Part shown: in pieces, positions 1 to 7,424 of the stretch
Layout: each line of letters starts with the position of its first letter
Position numbering within the stretch: the stretch's first letter is position 1
Assembly (NCBI GenBank): GCA_031277235.1
Contig: JAITMT010000272.1
Span: 1 to 31,004 of the forward strand
DNA length: 31,004 nt
Source of the DNA: Tannerella sp.
GTDB lineage: Bacteria > Bacteroidota > Bacteroidia > Bacteroidales > Tannerellaceae
Direction of reading: 5' to 3'
The notes under the pieces: model-generated
Told to the model about the DNA's origin: nothing
The model's database searches: none
Seen by the model: only the letters and a program-made list of their open reading frames with translations
Made by a program: the position numbers and the translations under genes

Positions 1-1244
1 CCCAATTCTTCCTCGATGCGGAGCAGTTGGTTGTATTTTGCCATACGGTCGCTGCGGCTCAAGGAGCCGGTCTTGATTTGACCGCTGTTGGTGGCAACGG
101 CGATGTCGGCAATCGTGGCGTCTTCGGTTTCGCCCGAACGGTGACTCGTAACGGTCGTATATCCGTGACGATGAGCCATTTCTATGGCGTCGAGTGTTTC
201 GCTCAGCGAGCCGATTTGATTGACCTTGATGAGAATGGAGTTTGCACAACCCATTGCAATTCCTTTCGCAAGAAATTCAACATTTGTTACAAATACGTCA
301 TCACCAACGAGTTGGCAACGGTTTCCGATGCGGTCGGTCAGTTTTTTCCAGCCGTCCCAGTCGTTTTCGCTCATACCGTCTTCGATGGAATCAATCGGAT
401 ATTTGTTGATAAGTTCTTCCAGATAAGCCACTTGCTCGTCGGAAGTGCGTTTTTTGCCATTTTCGCCTTCAAATTTGGCATAGTTATAGACGCCGTCCTT
501 GTAAAATTCCGAAGCGGCGCAGTCCAAGCCGATAGTTGCGTCTTTTCCGGGTTCGTAACCTGCTGCTTTAATGGCGGTTAAGATGGATTCGAGTGCATCT
601 TCCGTTCCTTTTAATCCGGGAGCAAAGCCGCCTTCGTCACCGACAGCCGTGCTTAATCCTCTGTCATGCAGCACTTTCTTCAGCGAATGGAATATTTCTG
701 CGCCCATGCGCAACCCTTCGCGATAGGAAGGAGCGCCGATGGGACGAATCATAAACTCCTGAAAAGCAATGGGTGCGTCGCTATGCGAGCCTCCGTTGAT
801 GATATTCATCATCGGAACGGGCAATACGAATGTGTTCGTGCCCCCGATATACCGGTACAACGGGATATCCAGGTAATTGGCTGCTGCTTTGGCTACTGCG
901 AGCGAAACGCCGAGGATGGCGTTGGCGCCGAGATTCGATTTGGTCGGCGTGCCGTCCAATTCGAGCATTTTTTTGTCAATACGGCGTTGCTCCAGCGCGG
1001 AAATACCGATAAGGGCGGGCGCAATCTTCTGATTTACATTGTCCACAGCTTTCAGCGTTCCCTTACCGAGATAGCGTTTTTTGTCGCCGTCGCGCAATTC
1101 GAGCGCTTCGTTTTCGCCTGTTGAGGCACCTGACGGCACTGAGGCGCGTCCCATAATCCCTGATTCCAACAACACATCAACTTCGATGGTCGGATTACCG
1201 CGCGAATCCAGTATTTCGCGGGCTACAATTTTCTCAATGTACAT
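1..1244 (-). CDS. eno: Enolase (phosphopyruvate hydratase), 3' end outside window
   Basis: Enolase interconverts 2-phosphoglycerate and phosphoenolpyruvate in cytosolic glycolysis and gluconeogenesis. Reading leftward from the ATG at 1244, the protein begins MYIEKIVAREILDSRGNPT, the classic enolase N-terminus. The C-terminal barrel motifs follow: LVGDDVFVTN near residues 311-320, ILIKVNQIGSLSETL (its Lys aligns with the catalytic base, E. coli Lys342), SHRSGETED, and SRSDRMAKYNQLLRIEEELG at the window edge. About 414 residues are present, so only roughly 15 C-terminal residues and the stop are missing relative to the usual length near 430. No frameshift is seen. The start is fixed by family homology; the leader is AT-rich with no Shine-Dalgarno sequence. 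A promoter-like element lies about 40 bases upstream, and the next gene on this strand (glnN) ends more than 200 bases away, so eno is probably transcribed alone here. Confidence 0.98.
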   Translation of the reverse strand, partial: MYIEKIVAREILDSRGNPTIEVDVLLESGIMGRASVPSGASTGENEALELRDGDKKRYLGKGTLKAVDNVNQKIAPALIGISALEQRRIDKKMLELDGTPTKSNLGANAILGVSLAVAKAAANYLDIPLYRYIGGTNTFVLPVPMMNIINGGSHSDAPIAFQEFMIRPIGAPSYREGLRMGAEIFHSLKKVLHDRGLSTAVGDEGGFAPGLKGTEDALESILTAIKAAGYEPGKDATIGLDCAASEFYKDGVYNYAKFEGENGKKRTSDEQVAYLEELINKYPIDSIEDGMSENDWDGWKKLTDRIGNRCQLVGDDVFVTNVEFLAKGIAMGCANSILIKVNQIGSLSETLDAIEMAHRHGYTTVTSHRSGETEDATIADIAVATNSGQIKTGSLSRSDRMAKYNQLLRIEEEL

Positions 1245-1284
1245 ATTATTAATGAATTAAAAAGTTTTATTACCAATTTTGGTG

Positions 1285-1314
1285 CAAAGATAAGCATTTT
1301 TTTTGTTTCTCAAG
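1285..1314 (-). promoter_or_regulatory. Putative Bacteroidota-type promoter of eno
   Basis: On the minus strand the element TATCTTTG (1292-1285) matches the Bacteroidota -7 consensus TAnnTTTG. CTTG lies at 1314-1311, 18 bases further upstream, and matches three of four bases of the -33 TTTG element. Transcription would start roughly 35 bases before the enolase ATG. Assigned by pattern only. Confidence 0.5.
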
Positions 1315-1400
1315 CAATTATTTCAAAAAATCAAACGGGAACGCAAGTGCCGTACTTTCGCTCTGGAAATGTTATGAAATTTTTATTAGTTGTTCGTCGC

Positions 1401-1429
1401 CGTCATCGCGGATCAAGCCCGCCATGACG
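1401..1429. repeat. Imperfect inverted repeat between eno and glnN
   Basis: CGTCATCGCGG (1401-1411) pairs with CCGCCATGACG (1419-1429) with one mismatch, leaving a 7-base loop. It is GC-rich in an otherwise AT-rich spacer. It lies downstream of glnN on the minus strand, but no T-run follows the stem, so an ordinary intrinsic terminator is not clearly supported. It may be a dispersed repeat. Confidence 0.45.
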
Positions 1430-1463
1430 TGATTTATTCATGAAAATACGAAACAATTAATCC

Positions 1464-3647
1464 TCAATGAATAAACAAAAGTTCCCGGTATTTCGGCAGG
1501 GGCCACATTTCATTATCCACGATAAGTTCCAGTTTGTCAATATGATAGCGAATCGTGTCAAACATGGACGCTATCCGGTCGTGATAGGCAATTGCTTTTT
1601 CCCGTTCATGGGTTATCTTGTTGGACGCCTTGCGGTTATCTACCATTTCATCCACGAGTCTTTTTATCGCTACGACGTGGGTGGCGATTTCTTCGATGAG
1701 CGAAAGATTAACCTTGGCCAACTCTTTATACGTCTCGGTATCAAACAGTTCCTTGAGTTTCGCCACATTGTCAATCAGTAGCGACTGATAGCGCGTAGCA
1801 ACGGGAATGATGTGATTGAGCGCCAGGTCGCCCAGCACGCGGGCTTCAATCTGCACTTTTTTCGTGTAGGTATCCCATTTCACTTCGTTGCGGGCTTCGA
1901 GTTCCTTTTCAGACATAATACCCAGTGAATCAAAGAGATGTATCGTGGATTTTTTCAGGTAACTGTCGAAAATCAGCGGGACGCTCGTTTCACGGTCGAG
2001 ACCGCGTTTTCCGGCTTCTTCCAGCCATTCTTCGCTGTAATTGTTGCCTTCAAAGCGCACGGGCTTGCATTCCGTGGCGTATTTTTTGAGAACTTCGAGG
2101 ATGGCTTCAAATTTCTCCTTGCCTTTTTCGATCAGCGCGTCCACTTCCTTTTTGAAGATGACAAGTTGCTCAGCCACAGCGGCATTCAGTACCATCATAC
2201 CCGGAGAGCAGTTTGCCGACGAGCCGACGGCGCGAAACTCGAAACGGTTGCCGGTGAAGGCAAACGGCGAGGTACGGTTGCGGTCGGTGTTGTCAATGAA
2301 CAGTTCGGGGATGCGCGGAATACTCATTTTGAAACCGTGCTTGCCTTCAATACTCAATTTGCTGACTTTTGTTTTCTCCAGACTGTCAAGTACTTCCGAA
2401 ACAGTTTTTCCAAGAAAACTGGAAATAATCGTGGGAGGAGCCTCGTTTGCGCCGAGACGGTGGGCGTTGGTCGCCGAAGCGATGCTCGCCTTGAGCAGTC
2501 CGTTGTGGCGATACACCGCCATCAACGTATTGATAACGAAAGTGAGAAAACGGAGATTTTCTTCGGGAGTCTTGCCCGGTGAATAAAGCCCGATGCCGGT
2601 GTCGGTGCCCAGTGACCAGTTATTGTGTTTACCCGATCCGCTGATGCCTGCAAAAGGCTTTTCGTGCAGCAGGACGCGAAAACCGTGCTTGCGGGAAACT
2701 TTTCGCATCAGCGCCATAGTCAGCAGGTTATGGTCGGAAGCCAGATTACATTCCTCGTAGATATGCGCAATTTCAAACTGGTTGGGCGCACACTCATTAT
2801 GACGGGTTTTCAGCGGGATTCCCAATTTATAACCCTCAATTTCAAGTTCTTTCATAAATTCCATCACACGCGACGGGATAGCGCCGAAATAATGGTCTTC
2901 CAATTGCTGATTCTTGCTGCTTTCGTGCCCCATCAAGGTGCGTCCGGTCAATACCAGGTCGGGACGGACGGCATAAAGTCCCTCATCTACAAGGAAATAC
3001 TCCTGTTCCCAGCCGAGATAGGCGTGAACTTTTTTCACGTCGGGATTGAAATATTTGCAAACCTCCACGGCAGCCTTGTCCACCGCGTCAAGCGCTTTGA
3101 GCAGGGGCGCCTTGTAATCGAGATATTCACCTGTGTATGAGATAAATATAGTTGGAATACAAAGTGTATCATTCACGATAAACGCCGGCGACGAAGGATC
3201 CCAAGCCGTATAGCCGCGCGCCTCGAACGTGCTGCGAATGCCGCCGCTGGGAAAACTCGATGCGTCAGGCTCCTGTTGCAGAAGGAGTTTGCCCGACAAT
3301 TCTTCCACCACGCCTCCCTTGCCGTCGTGCTCGATGAAAGCGTCGTGCTTCTCAGCCGTGCCTTCGGTGAGGGGATGAAACCAGTGCGTGTAGTGCGTAA
3401 CGCCGTTTTCGATCGCCCATTTTTTCATGCTTTCGGCGACGATATTTGCCGTTTCAACCGTCAGCGACGCGCCCCGGTCAATGACATTAACAAGGTCTTT
3501 ATAAGCCTTTTGAGGCATATATCGGAACATTTTCTCGCGGTTAAAAACCAGCGAACCGTAATATTCCGACGGCGAACCCGGACTTTCAACCTTAATGGCT
3601 TTTTTCTCAAAAGCCTTTTCTACAATTCTAAATCTTAAATTTGACAT
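1464..3647 (-). CDS. glnN: Glutamine synthetase type III
   Basis: This enzyme makes glutamine from glutamate, ammonia and ATP in the cytosol and is the main ammonia-assimilating enzyme in many Bacteroidota. The protein is 727 residues, normal for the long type III family (about 700-730) and far longer than type I (about 450-470). Visible motifs are THWFHPLTE (about residues 87-95), WEQEYFL (about 223), HNECAPNQFEIA (about 283-294), the ATP/glutamate-site segment GSGKHNNWSLGT (about 338-349), and FTGNRFEFRAVGSS in the C-terminal half. I place the start at the ATG at 3647 (MSNLRFRIVEKAF). The reading frame extends eight codons further to a GTG at 3671, but that gives an unlikely N-terminus. The dapL stop lies 46 bases upstream with no clear promoter between, so co-transcription with dapL is plausible; DapL uses glutamate as amino donor. 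Confidence 0.97.
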   Translation of the reverse strand: MSNLRFRIVEKAFEKKAIKVESPGSPSEYYGSLVFNREKMFRYMPQKAYKDLVNVIDRGASLTVETANIVAESMKKWAIENGVTHYTHWFHPLTEGTAEKHDAFIEHDGKGGVVEELSGKLLLQQEPDASSFPSGGIRSTFEARGYTAWDPSSPAFIVNDTLCIPTIFISYTGEYLDYKAPLLKALDAVDKAAVEVCKYFNPDVKKVHAYLGWEQEYFLVDEGLYAVRPDLVLTGRTLMGHESSKNQQLEDHYFGAIPSRVMEFMKELEIEGYKLGIPLKTRHNECAPNQFEIAHIYEECNLASDHNLLTMALMRKVSRKHGFRVLLHEKPFAGISGSGKHNNWSLGTDTGIGLYSPGKTPEENLRFLTFVINTLMAVYRHNGLLKASIASATNAHRLGANEAPPTIISSFLGKTVSEVLDSLEKTKVSKLSIEGKHGFKMSIPRIPELFIDNTDRNRTSPFAFTGNRFEFRAVGSSANCSPGMMVLNAAVAEQLVIFKKEVDALIEKGKEKFEAILEVLKKYATECKPVRFEGNNYSEEWLEEAGKRGLDRETSVPLIFDSYLKKSTIHLFDSLGIMSEKELEARNEVKWDTYTKKVQIEARVLGDLALNHIIPVATRYQSLLIDNVAKLKELFDTETYKELAKVNLSLIEEIATHVVAIKRLVDEMVDNRKASNKITHEREKAIAYHDRIASMFDTIRYHIDKLELIVDNEMWPLPKYRELLFIH

Positions 3648-3669
3648 TTTATTGTGAATTATTAACCAC

Positions 3670-3697
3670 ACTCTAAACTCTAATCACTACACACTAA
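3670..3697 (-). repeat. Short 7-bp-period repeat at the dapL stop codon
   Basis: On the plus strand this reads as four consecutive heptamers: ACTCTAA, ACTCTAA, TCACTAC, ACACTAA. On the minus strand it follows the dapL stop codon (TAG, 3696-3694), with units such as TTAGAGT. The copies are imperfect, so confidence rests on the strict 7-base spacing. It resembles the heptamer tract after the rhamnosidase stop codon at 14792. Confidence 0.45.
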
Positions 3698-4926
3698 AAA
3701 ACAAGCCACTTTTTAAACCGTTCCAACGCTTCTTCCGTGTTTTCGCGCGTTCCGAAGGCGGTAAACCGGAAATAGCCTTCACCGCTCGGACCGAAACCGA
3801 CACCCGGAGTTCCAACTATCTGTGTATTAGACAGTAATTGTTCAAAAAACGTCCAGGATGGCATGTTGCCCGGCGTTTTTATCCAGATGTACGGAGCGTT
3901 GTCGCCGCCGAATACTTCTATGCCCGATTCGAGCAATCCTTTTTTCAACAGGCGAGCGTTAGTCATGTAGTAATCAATATTTTCCTTCACCTGCGCAGCG
4001 CCTTCGGGCGTGAAAATGGCTTCCGCGCCGCGTTGCGTGATGTAACTTGTACCGTTGAATTTCGTGGATTGCCGTCTGCCCCATAAACTGTTGAGCGACA
4101 CTTCCTTACCTCCCGACATAAAACCGTTCAGTTCTTTCGGCACAATCGTGTAACCGCAGCGAACACCCGTGAAACCAGCTGTTTTTGAGAAACTTCGGAA
4201 TTCGATCGCCACTTTTTTCGCCCCTTCAATTTCGTAAATCGAATGGGGAATTTCGGGATTTTGGATATATCGCTCGTAGGCGGCGTCAAACAGAATGAGG
4301 GCGTTGTTTTTCAACGCATAATCCACCCATTTTTTCAGTTCAGATTTGGTCAGCGTTGTTCCCGTAGGATTATTCGGATAGCAAAGATACAGAATATCAA
4401 CCTTTTTCGATGGAAGTTCGGGTACAAAACCGTTTTCAGCCGTGCAGGGAATATAGACGACGTCGCTCCACCGATTGCCTTCGAGCGCACCCGTGCGACC
4501 CGCCATCACGTTGGTATCAATGTACACGGGATAGACGGGATCGGTGATACCCACGCTGTTATCGCGTCCCAAAATGTCGCCGATATTGCCGGTATCGCTT
4601 TTGGCGCCGTCGCTCACAAAGACTTCACCTGTTTCGAGCGAAATACCGCGCGCCGCAAATTCCTGATTAATAATGGCTTCCACCAGAAAAGGGTAGCCGT
4701 GATCGGGACCGTAGCCCCTGAAAGTTTCCGCTTTCGACATGTCATCCACCGCCCGGTGCATCGCGTCGCAGACGGCTTTGGGCAAAGGTAGCGTAACGTC
4801 GCCGATGCCGAGGCTGATGACTTTTGCCTTCGGATTCGCCGCCTTGTAGGCATTTACCTTTTTAGCGATATCCGAAAACAGATAATTATCAGCCAGTTTC
4901 AAAAAATATTCATTTACTGATGCCAT
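3694..4926 (-). CDS. dapL: LL-diaminopimelate aminotransferase
   Basis: DapL is a PLP enzyme that converts tetrahydrodipicolinate directly to LL-diaminopimelate using glutamate, bypassing the succinylase/acetylase steps of lysine and peptidoglycan precursor synthesis. The 410-residue protein has the normal family length. It carries the DapL-type N-terminus with ISLGIGDVTLPLP (about residues 37-49), FRGYGPDHGYPFL (about 69-81), YPNNPTGT (183-190), and SFSKTAGFTG, where Lys248 is the expected PLP Schiff-base lysine. The ATG at 4926 is supported by the conserved N-terminus MASVNEYFLKLADNYLF. It lies 17 bases downstream of the DUF2059/SecD-like gene and 46 bases upstream of glnN on the same strand, so it probably sits inside a leftward operon. 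The next pathway enzyme, DapF, is encoded at 8131-8958 in a separate gene set. Confidence 0.97.
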   Translation of the reverse strand: MASVNEYFLKLADNYLFSDIAKKVNAYKAANPKAKVISLGIGDVTLPLPKAVCDAMHRAVDDMSKAETFRGYGPDHGYPFLVEAIINQEFAARGISLETGEVFVSDGAKSDTGNIGDILGRDNSVGITDPVYPVYIDTNVMAGRTGALEGNRWSDVVYIPCTAENGFVPELPSKKVDILYLCYPNNPTGTTLTKSELKKWVDYALKNNALILFDAAYERYIQNPEIPHSIYEIEGAKKVAIEFRSFSKTAGFTGVRCGYTIVPKELNGFMSGGKEVSLNSLWGRRQSTKFNGTSYITQRGAEAIFTPEGAAQVKENIDYYMTNARLLKKGLLESGIEVFGGDNAPYIWIKTPGNMPSWTFFEQLLSNTQIVGTPGVGFGPSGEGYFRFTAFGTRENTEEALERFKKWLVF

Positions 4927-4943
4927 AATTTTATATTGTTTTT

Positions 4944-5807
4944 TTACTTATTTCTATTCAGCATATCCACTATTTCATCCATTTCCTGCAGAGTTCCCAT
5001 TCCGCTTATCTGGATTTTTCCCTCCGCAATCACACCTGTAACCACCGGTGCGGAAACAATTTTTTTATCAAGGATGATTGCAATGCGTTTCCCGATATTT
5101 TTCTCCGTCAAGACTTTGAATTTCTCCGTGCCTTCTTCCGTTAACTGGATATTAATCACCGCCATACCCCATTCGCTATAAGCCCGTTCCGCACCGGAAA
5201 TATCATCTATTCCGATTTCCGGCTCGTCGCCAAGCGTCATCTCTTTCAAACCGTCTTCTTCGGTCGTTCCTTCCGGAAATGAAATGACGGCATAGAACCC
5301 ATCTTCCTTATCTGTAGGGACAAACGCCGTTTCTTCCGCATCTTCCATGTCTTCAGGATACAATTCCGTTTCTTCTTCATCTTCCTGATAATCATACATC
5401 TTGTCTTCCAGCGTTTTTATTTCATCCATAATATCCTTGAAATTTTCGTTGATTTTGTCCGCAAAAATGTCCACAGAGTCTATCAATTTTTTCCCTGTTT
5501 GGGAATTAAAAAAACGATATATTTCATCAATCTCGCTGTCAGAGAAAAATTCCTTATAAACTGTTATAAATCTTTCCGTTATGACTTCTTTTGTTATCTT
5601 CCGCTCGATTTCAGCCAATTTTATGCTGTCTTCTTCGTTCGCATTGTATTTTAAAACGCTGATTCTGGATTCAAAAACAGACCGGAAAGCGTCCAGATTT
5701 CCTCCCGTATTCAGGATACTTTCAATTTTCTGTTCTTTGGACTGACCGTAACAAACCGCTGAAAATAAAATGAATAGGACTTGTGTTAAAACTTTTATAT
5801 TTTTCAT
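4944..5807 (-). CDS. Secreted protein with DUF2059-like and SecD-P1-head-like domains
   Basis: I recognise domains but not a characterised function. Residues 1-21 (MKNIKVLTQVLFILFSAVCYG) form a signal peptide. Residues about 30-120 resemble DUF2059 (FITVYKEFFSDSEIDEIYRF, then FNSQTGKKLIDS). A strongly acidic Glu/Asp-rich linker follows (about 135-165). The C-terminal part (about 165-287) resembles the P1 head region of the translocon protein SecD: NIGKRIAIILDKKIVSAPVV, then GKIQISGMGTLQEMDEIVDML. There is no membrane segment after the signal peptide, so it should be free in the periplasm rather than part of a SecDF channel. The ATG overlaps the stop of the upstream 23-codon DUF3990 remnant (ATGA), and dapL follows after 17 bases. 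A role in export or envelope quality control is only inference from the SecD-like fold. Confidence 0.75.
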   Translation of the reverse strand: MKNIKVLTQVLFILFSAVCYGQSKEQKIESILNTGGNLDAFRSVFESRISVLKYNANEEDSIKLAEIERKITKEVITERFITVYKEFFSDSEIDEIYRFFNSQTGKKLIDSVDIFADKINENFKDIMDEIKTLEDKMYDYQEDEEETELYPEDMEDAEETAFVPTDKEDGFYAVISFPEGTTEEDGLKEMTLGDEPEIGIDDISGAERAYSEWGMAVINIQLTEEGTEKFKVLTEKNIGKRIAIILDKKIVSAPVVTGVIAEGKIQISGMGTLQEMDEIVDMLNRNK

Positions 5808-5875
5808 TTGCTTGAATTTAATTCGTTCAACAGTAATGTTTCTATCTCTGTATAACTGCCGTGAAAAACCTGCAT
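5804..5875 (-). pseudogene. 23-codon remnant of a DUF3990-type gene
   Basis: Directly after the DUF3791 gene, with stop and start overlapping as TAATG, an ATG at 5875 opens a frame reading MQVFHGSYTEIETLLLNELN and then three residues and a stop. The first 12 residues (MQVFHGSYTEIE) look like the N-terminus of DUF3990 proteins, which normally run to about 150 residues and commonly follow DUF3791 genes. The His-Gly-Ser triad resembles the first motif of ADP-ribosyltransferase-like folds. Here the similarity ends after about a dozen residues, and the frame stops by overlapping the start of the next gene (ATGA). I infer an internal deletion that joined the 5' end of a DUF3990 gene to the DUF2059/SecD-like gene. 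A real small peptide acting only in translational coupling is the alternative. Confidence 0.55.
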
Positions 5876-6111
5876 TACCGTAATCCTCCGTTTTGATAGC
5901 AAATTCGATACAGATAATCTACCGTATGAAACGGATTGGCGGTATGCAACGCTTTCCAATACTGATTGAGAAAATTCCACCCGCCATATTTTTTGAGGTA
6001 GAAAAATGCGTCCTGAACATTCATTTTGTATGCTGCCGCAAATTCAGGTACAATGTAAGTTATGAAACTTATTTTGTCGCTCGTTACTTTACTGATTGCT
6101 TTTTCTTCCAT
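5875..6111 (-). CDS. DUF3791 family small protein
   Basis: This is a 78-residue cytosolic protein if started at the ATG at 6111 (MEEKAISKVTSDKISFITYI). It matches the DUF3791 pattern: KISFITYIVPEFAAAYKM, then DAFFYLKKYGGWNFL, then a C-terminal DYLYRICYQNGG. No biochemical function is established that I know of; these genes usually sit immediately before a DUF3990 gene, and some such pairs are suspected to be toxin-antitoxin-like. The frame extends to an ATG at 6138, but the promoter -7 element at 6143-6136 overlaps that codon, which favours 6111. The stop codon shares one base with the start of the DUF3990 remnant (TAATG), so the coupling of the pair is preserved although the partner is truncated. 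Confidence 0.8.
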   Translation of the reverse strand: MEEKAISKVTSDKISFITYIVPEFAAAYKMNVQDAFFYLKKYGGWNFLNQYWKALHTANPFHTVDYLYRICYQNGGLR

Positions 6112-6135
6112 TGCTTTTCTGTTTCTATGGGACTG

Positions 6136-6168
6136 CAAAATTACAATTTTTTTTCAAGTTATGTCAAG
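6136..6168 (-). promoter_or_regulatory. Putative promoter of the DUF3791 gene set
   Basis: On the minus strand TAATTTTG (6143-6136) fits the TAnnTTTG -7 consensus. CTTG (6168-6165) lies 21 bases upstream as a near match to the -33 TTTG. Transcription would begin near 6129 and give a leader of about 18 bases before the ATG at 6111. It could drive DUF3791, the remnant, the DUF2059/SecD-like gene, dapL and glnN, since no clear internal promoter was seen. Confidence 0.45.
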
Positions 6169-6237
6169 TCTTTTAGAAACTTTCCGGAAATGAAAGGCTG
6201 AAATTCAATAATTACGCCCATTCAAGGCGTCATTTCA

Positions 6238-6777
6238 CTATTTATTACCCGTTTTGATATGTATTTTTAATTTCTTGATCGCCCAGTCGTAATGACTTGA
6301 AGTCGCTGAAACACAGTAGGCTCCCAAAGTTGAGGAGCCTGTCCAGACAAACGTTTTCTTGGCAAACAATTCATTGTCGGAAAAAGTTTCAATCAGCGCC
6401 ATTACTTCCTTGTGGCTTTCCTTTAGCATCCGTTTTGCGTCAATCAACGGCGTATTTTGATGTTTTTTCCAAAATTCGACGTTCATGGCGGGATACGTTT
6501 TCCAGTTATACGGCTCGGGAAGAAAAGGCTTCGCCGCACCGTTGCGGTTGGCATAAGTCCAGTTTCGCAACAGTTGATGCCATTCGTAGAGGTGCACAAG
6601 TACGTCGCGCACGTTTTTGTCCCGACTCCAGTGCATTTCCTTGCCTGCCGAAGCCATTTCGCCGGCAAATGTAGCATTTTGTTGTTCATCACTCATGGAA
6701 TCAATGAGTTTCCATAACTTGTCAAACTGCTCATTGGCGGCAGTTTGCAGATCTTTTTTTGTTGTTGCTCTTGGCAT
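6238..6777 (-). CDS. ClbS/DfsB family four-helix protein (DUF1706)
   Basis: This 179-residue cytosolic, probably all-helical protein belongs to the ClbS/DfsB (DUF1706) family within the DinB-like four-helix bundle superfamily. The founding member ClbS is a colibactin self-resistance protein; most relatives have no known substrate. Visible features are the N-terminal TKKDLQTAANEQFDKLWKLI, the W-containing RDKNVRDVLVHLYEWHQLL (about residues 51-70) with a histidine at the position used in DinB-type sites, the YNWKTYPAMNVEFWKKHQ segment (about 89-107), and the C-terminal SATSSHYDWAIKKLK. Length is typical. It lies 28 bases after the chorismate mutase gene on the same strand and probably shares its transcript. 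No colibactin-type biosynthetic genes are in the window, so a protective role against a specific genotoxin cannot be claimed. Confidence 0.85.
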   Translation of the reverse strand: MPRATTKKDLQTAANEQFDKLWKLIDSMSDEQQNATFAGEMASAGKEMHWSRDKNVRDVLVHLYEWHQLLRNWTYANRNGAAKPFLPEPYNWKTYPAMNVEFWKKHQNTPLIDAKRMLKESHKEVMALIETFSDNELFAKKTFVWTGSSTLGAYCVSATSSHYDWAIKKLKIHIKTGNK

Positions 6778-6805
6778 TTTGATTATTTTTTAAGATTTCA
6801 GATAA

Positions 6806-7090
6806 TTACCCGTTTTCTTGGAAAGCATTCATTTCCAGCCGAATGAATCCCTCTATCATGTCTCTGTACAGTTTTTCAATCATATCGGGATTGGCGCCGT
6901 GTTGTGCGGCGAGAAGTCGCGTTTTTTGTACGACCGCTTCGACTCTTTGCGGGGCTTTCACATCCTCCCCGTCTTTCTTAAACCGGGCTGCCTGCCTGAC
7001 GTAAGCGCCTCGCTCGGCAATAAGTTGGATGATTTCACCATCAATTCTGTCAATGTTATGGCGGACTTCCTCCAGATTTTCACATTCCAT
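6806..7090 (-). CDS. AroQ-fold chorismate mutase / PchB-like protein
   Basis: This 94-residue all-alpha protein of the AroQ class would convert chorismate to prephenate in phenylalanine/tyrosine synthesis. The sequence EEVRHNIDRIDGEIIQLIAE followed by RGAYVRQAARFK and then VKAPQRVEAVV is also close to PchB, the isochorismate-pyruvate lyase of salicylate formation, which shares the IDRID, RFK and AP-RV pattern. The expected active-site arginines and the lysine of RFK are present. Substrate choice between chorismate and isochorismate cannot be settled by eye. I use the ATG at 7090 (MECENLEEVR); the frame continues to a TTG at 7102, which would overlap the stop of the zinc-ribbon gene. The position between the zinc-ribbon and ClbS-like genes suggests a three-gene transcript. 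Confidence 0.85.
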   Translation of the reverse strand: MECENLEEVRHNIDRIDGEIIQLIAERGAYVRQAARFKKDGEDVKAPQRVEAVVQKTRLLAAQHGANPDMIEKLYRDMIEGFIRLEMNAFQENG

Positions 7091-7098
7091 ACTGATTA

Positions 7099-7374
7099 TC
7101 AATTATTTATCCAGCGTTTCAGTTGGGGAAAATACATTTTCATTTGGGCAATGGCTTCTTCTTTGGTCATTTTCTGTTCGGAATCCCGGTTAAATTCTTC
7201 CACAAATTGAGCGCAATGGAGAATCATTTCGTCCATCGTCAAATCCTGCGTAAATGCTCCGTCCTTGAAGCAATAGATACAATATTCATCATTGACTGTC
7301 AGGTCTTTATTCGTCCCAAACAAACTTGATTCGGTTAAAGGCATACCGCAACTTTGGCAATATTTCTGTTCCAT
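7099..7374 (-). CDS. Putative zinc-ribbon domain protein
   Basis: This 91-residue cytosolic protein begins MEQKYCQSCGMPL and continues to CIYC. Cys6, Cys9, Cys32 and Cys35 form a C2C2 zinc-binding knuckle of the putative zinc ribbon family (PF12674-like). The remainder is acidic and helical (LTMDEMILHCAQFVEEFN, then KEEAIAQMKMYFPQLKRW). The molecular role of this family is not established; such proteins are often encoded next to small stress or metabolic genes. It is the first gene of the apparent leftward trio with the chorismate mutase and ClbS-like genes, whose start lies 8 bases beyond its stop. No good promoter match was found in the palindrome-rich region upstream. Confidence 0.85.
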   Translation of the reverse strand: MEQKYCQSCGMPLTESSLFGTNKDLTVNDEYCIYCFKDGAFTQDLTMDEMILHCAQFVEEFNRDSEQKMTKEEAIAQMKMYFPQLKRWINN

Positions 7375-7424
7375 ATTTATATATTTTTTATATGTATATT
7401 CCTATTTATACTAAAACTTCTTTT

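Noticed and set aside
27..1124. Plus-strand frames opposite enolase
   Set aside because: The minus strand encodes unmistakable enolase along this whole interval; the plus-strand products are low-complexity shadows.
1938..3140. Plus-strand frames of 170-215 codons opposite glnN
   Set aside because: They are antisense to a full-length glutamine synthetase III and have no recognisable domain.
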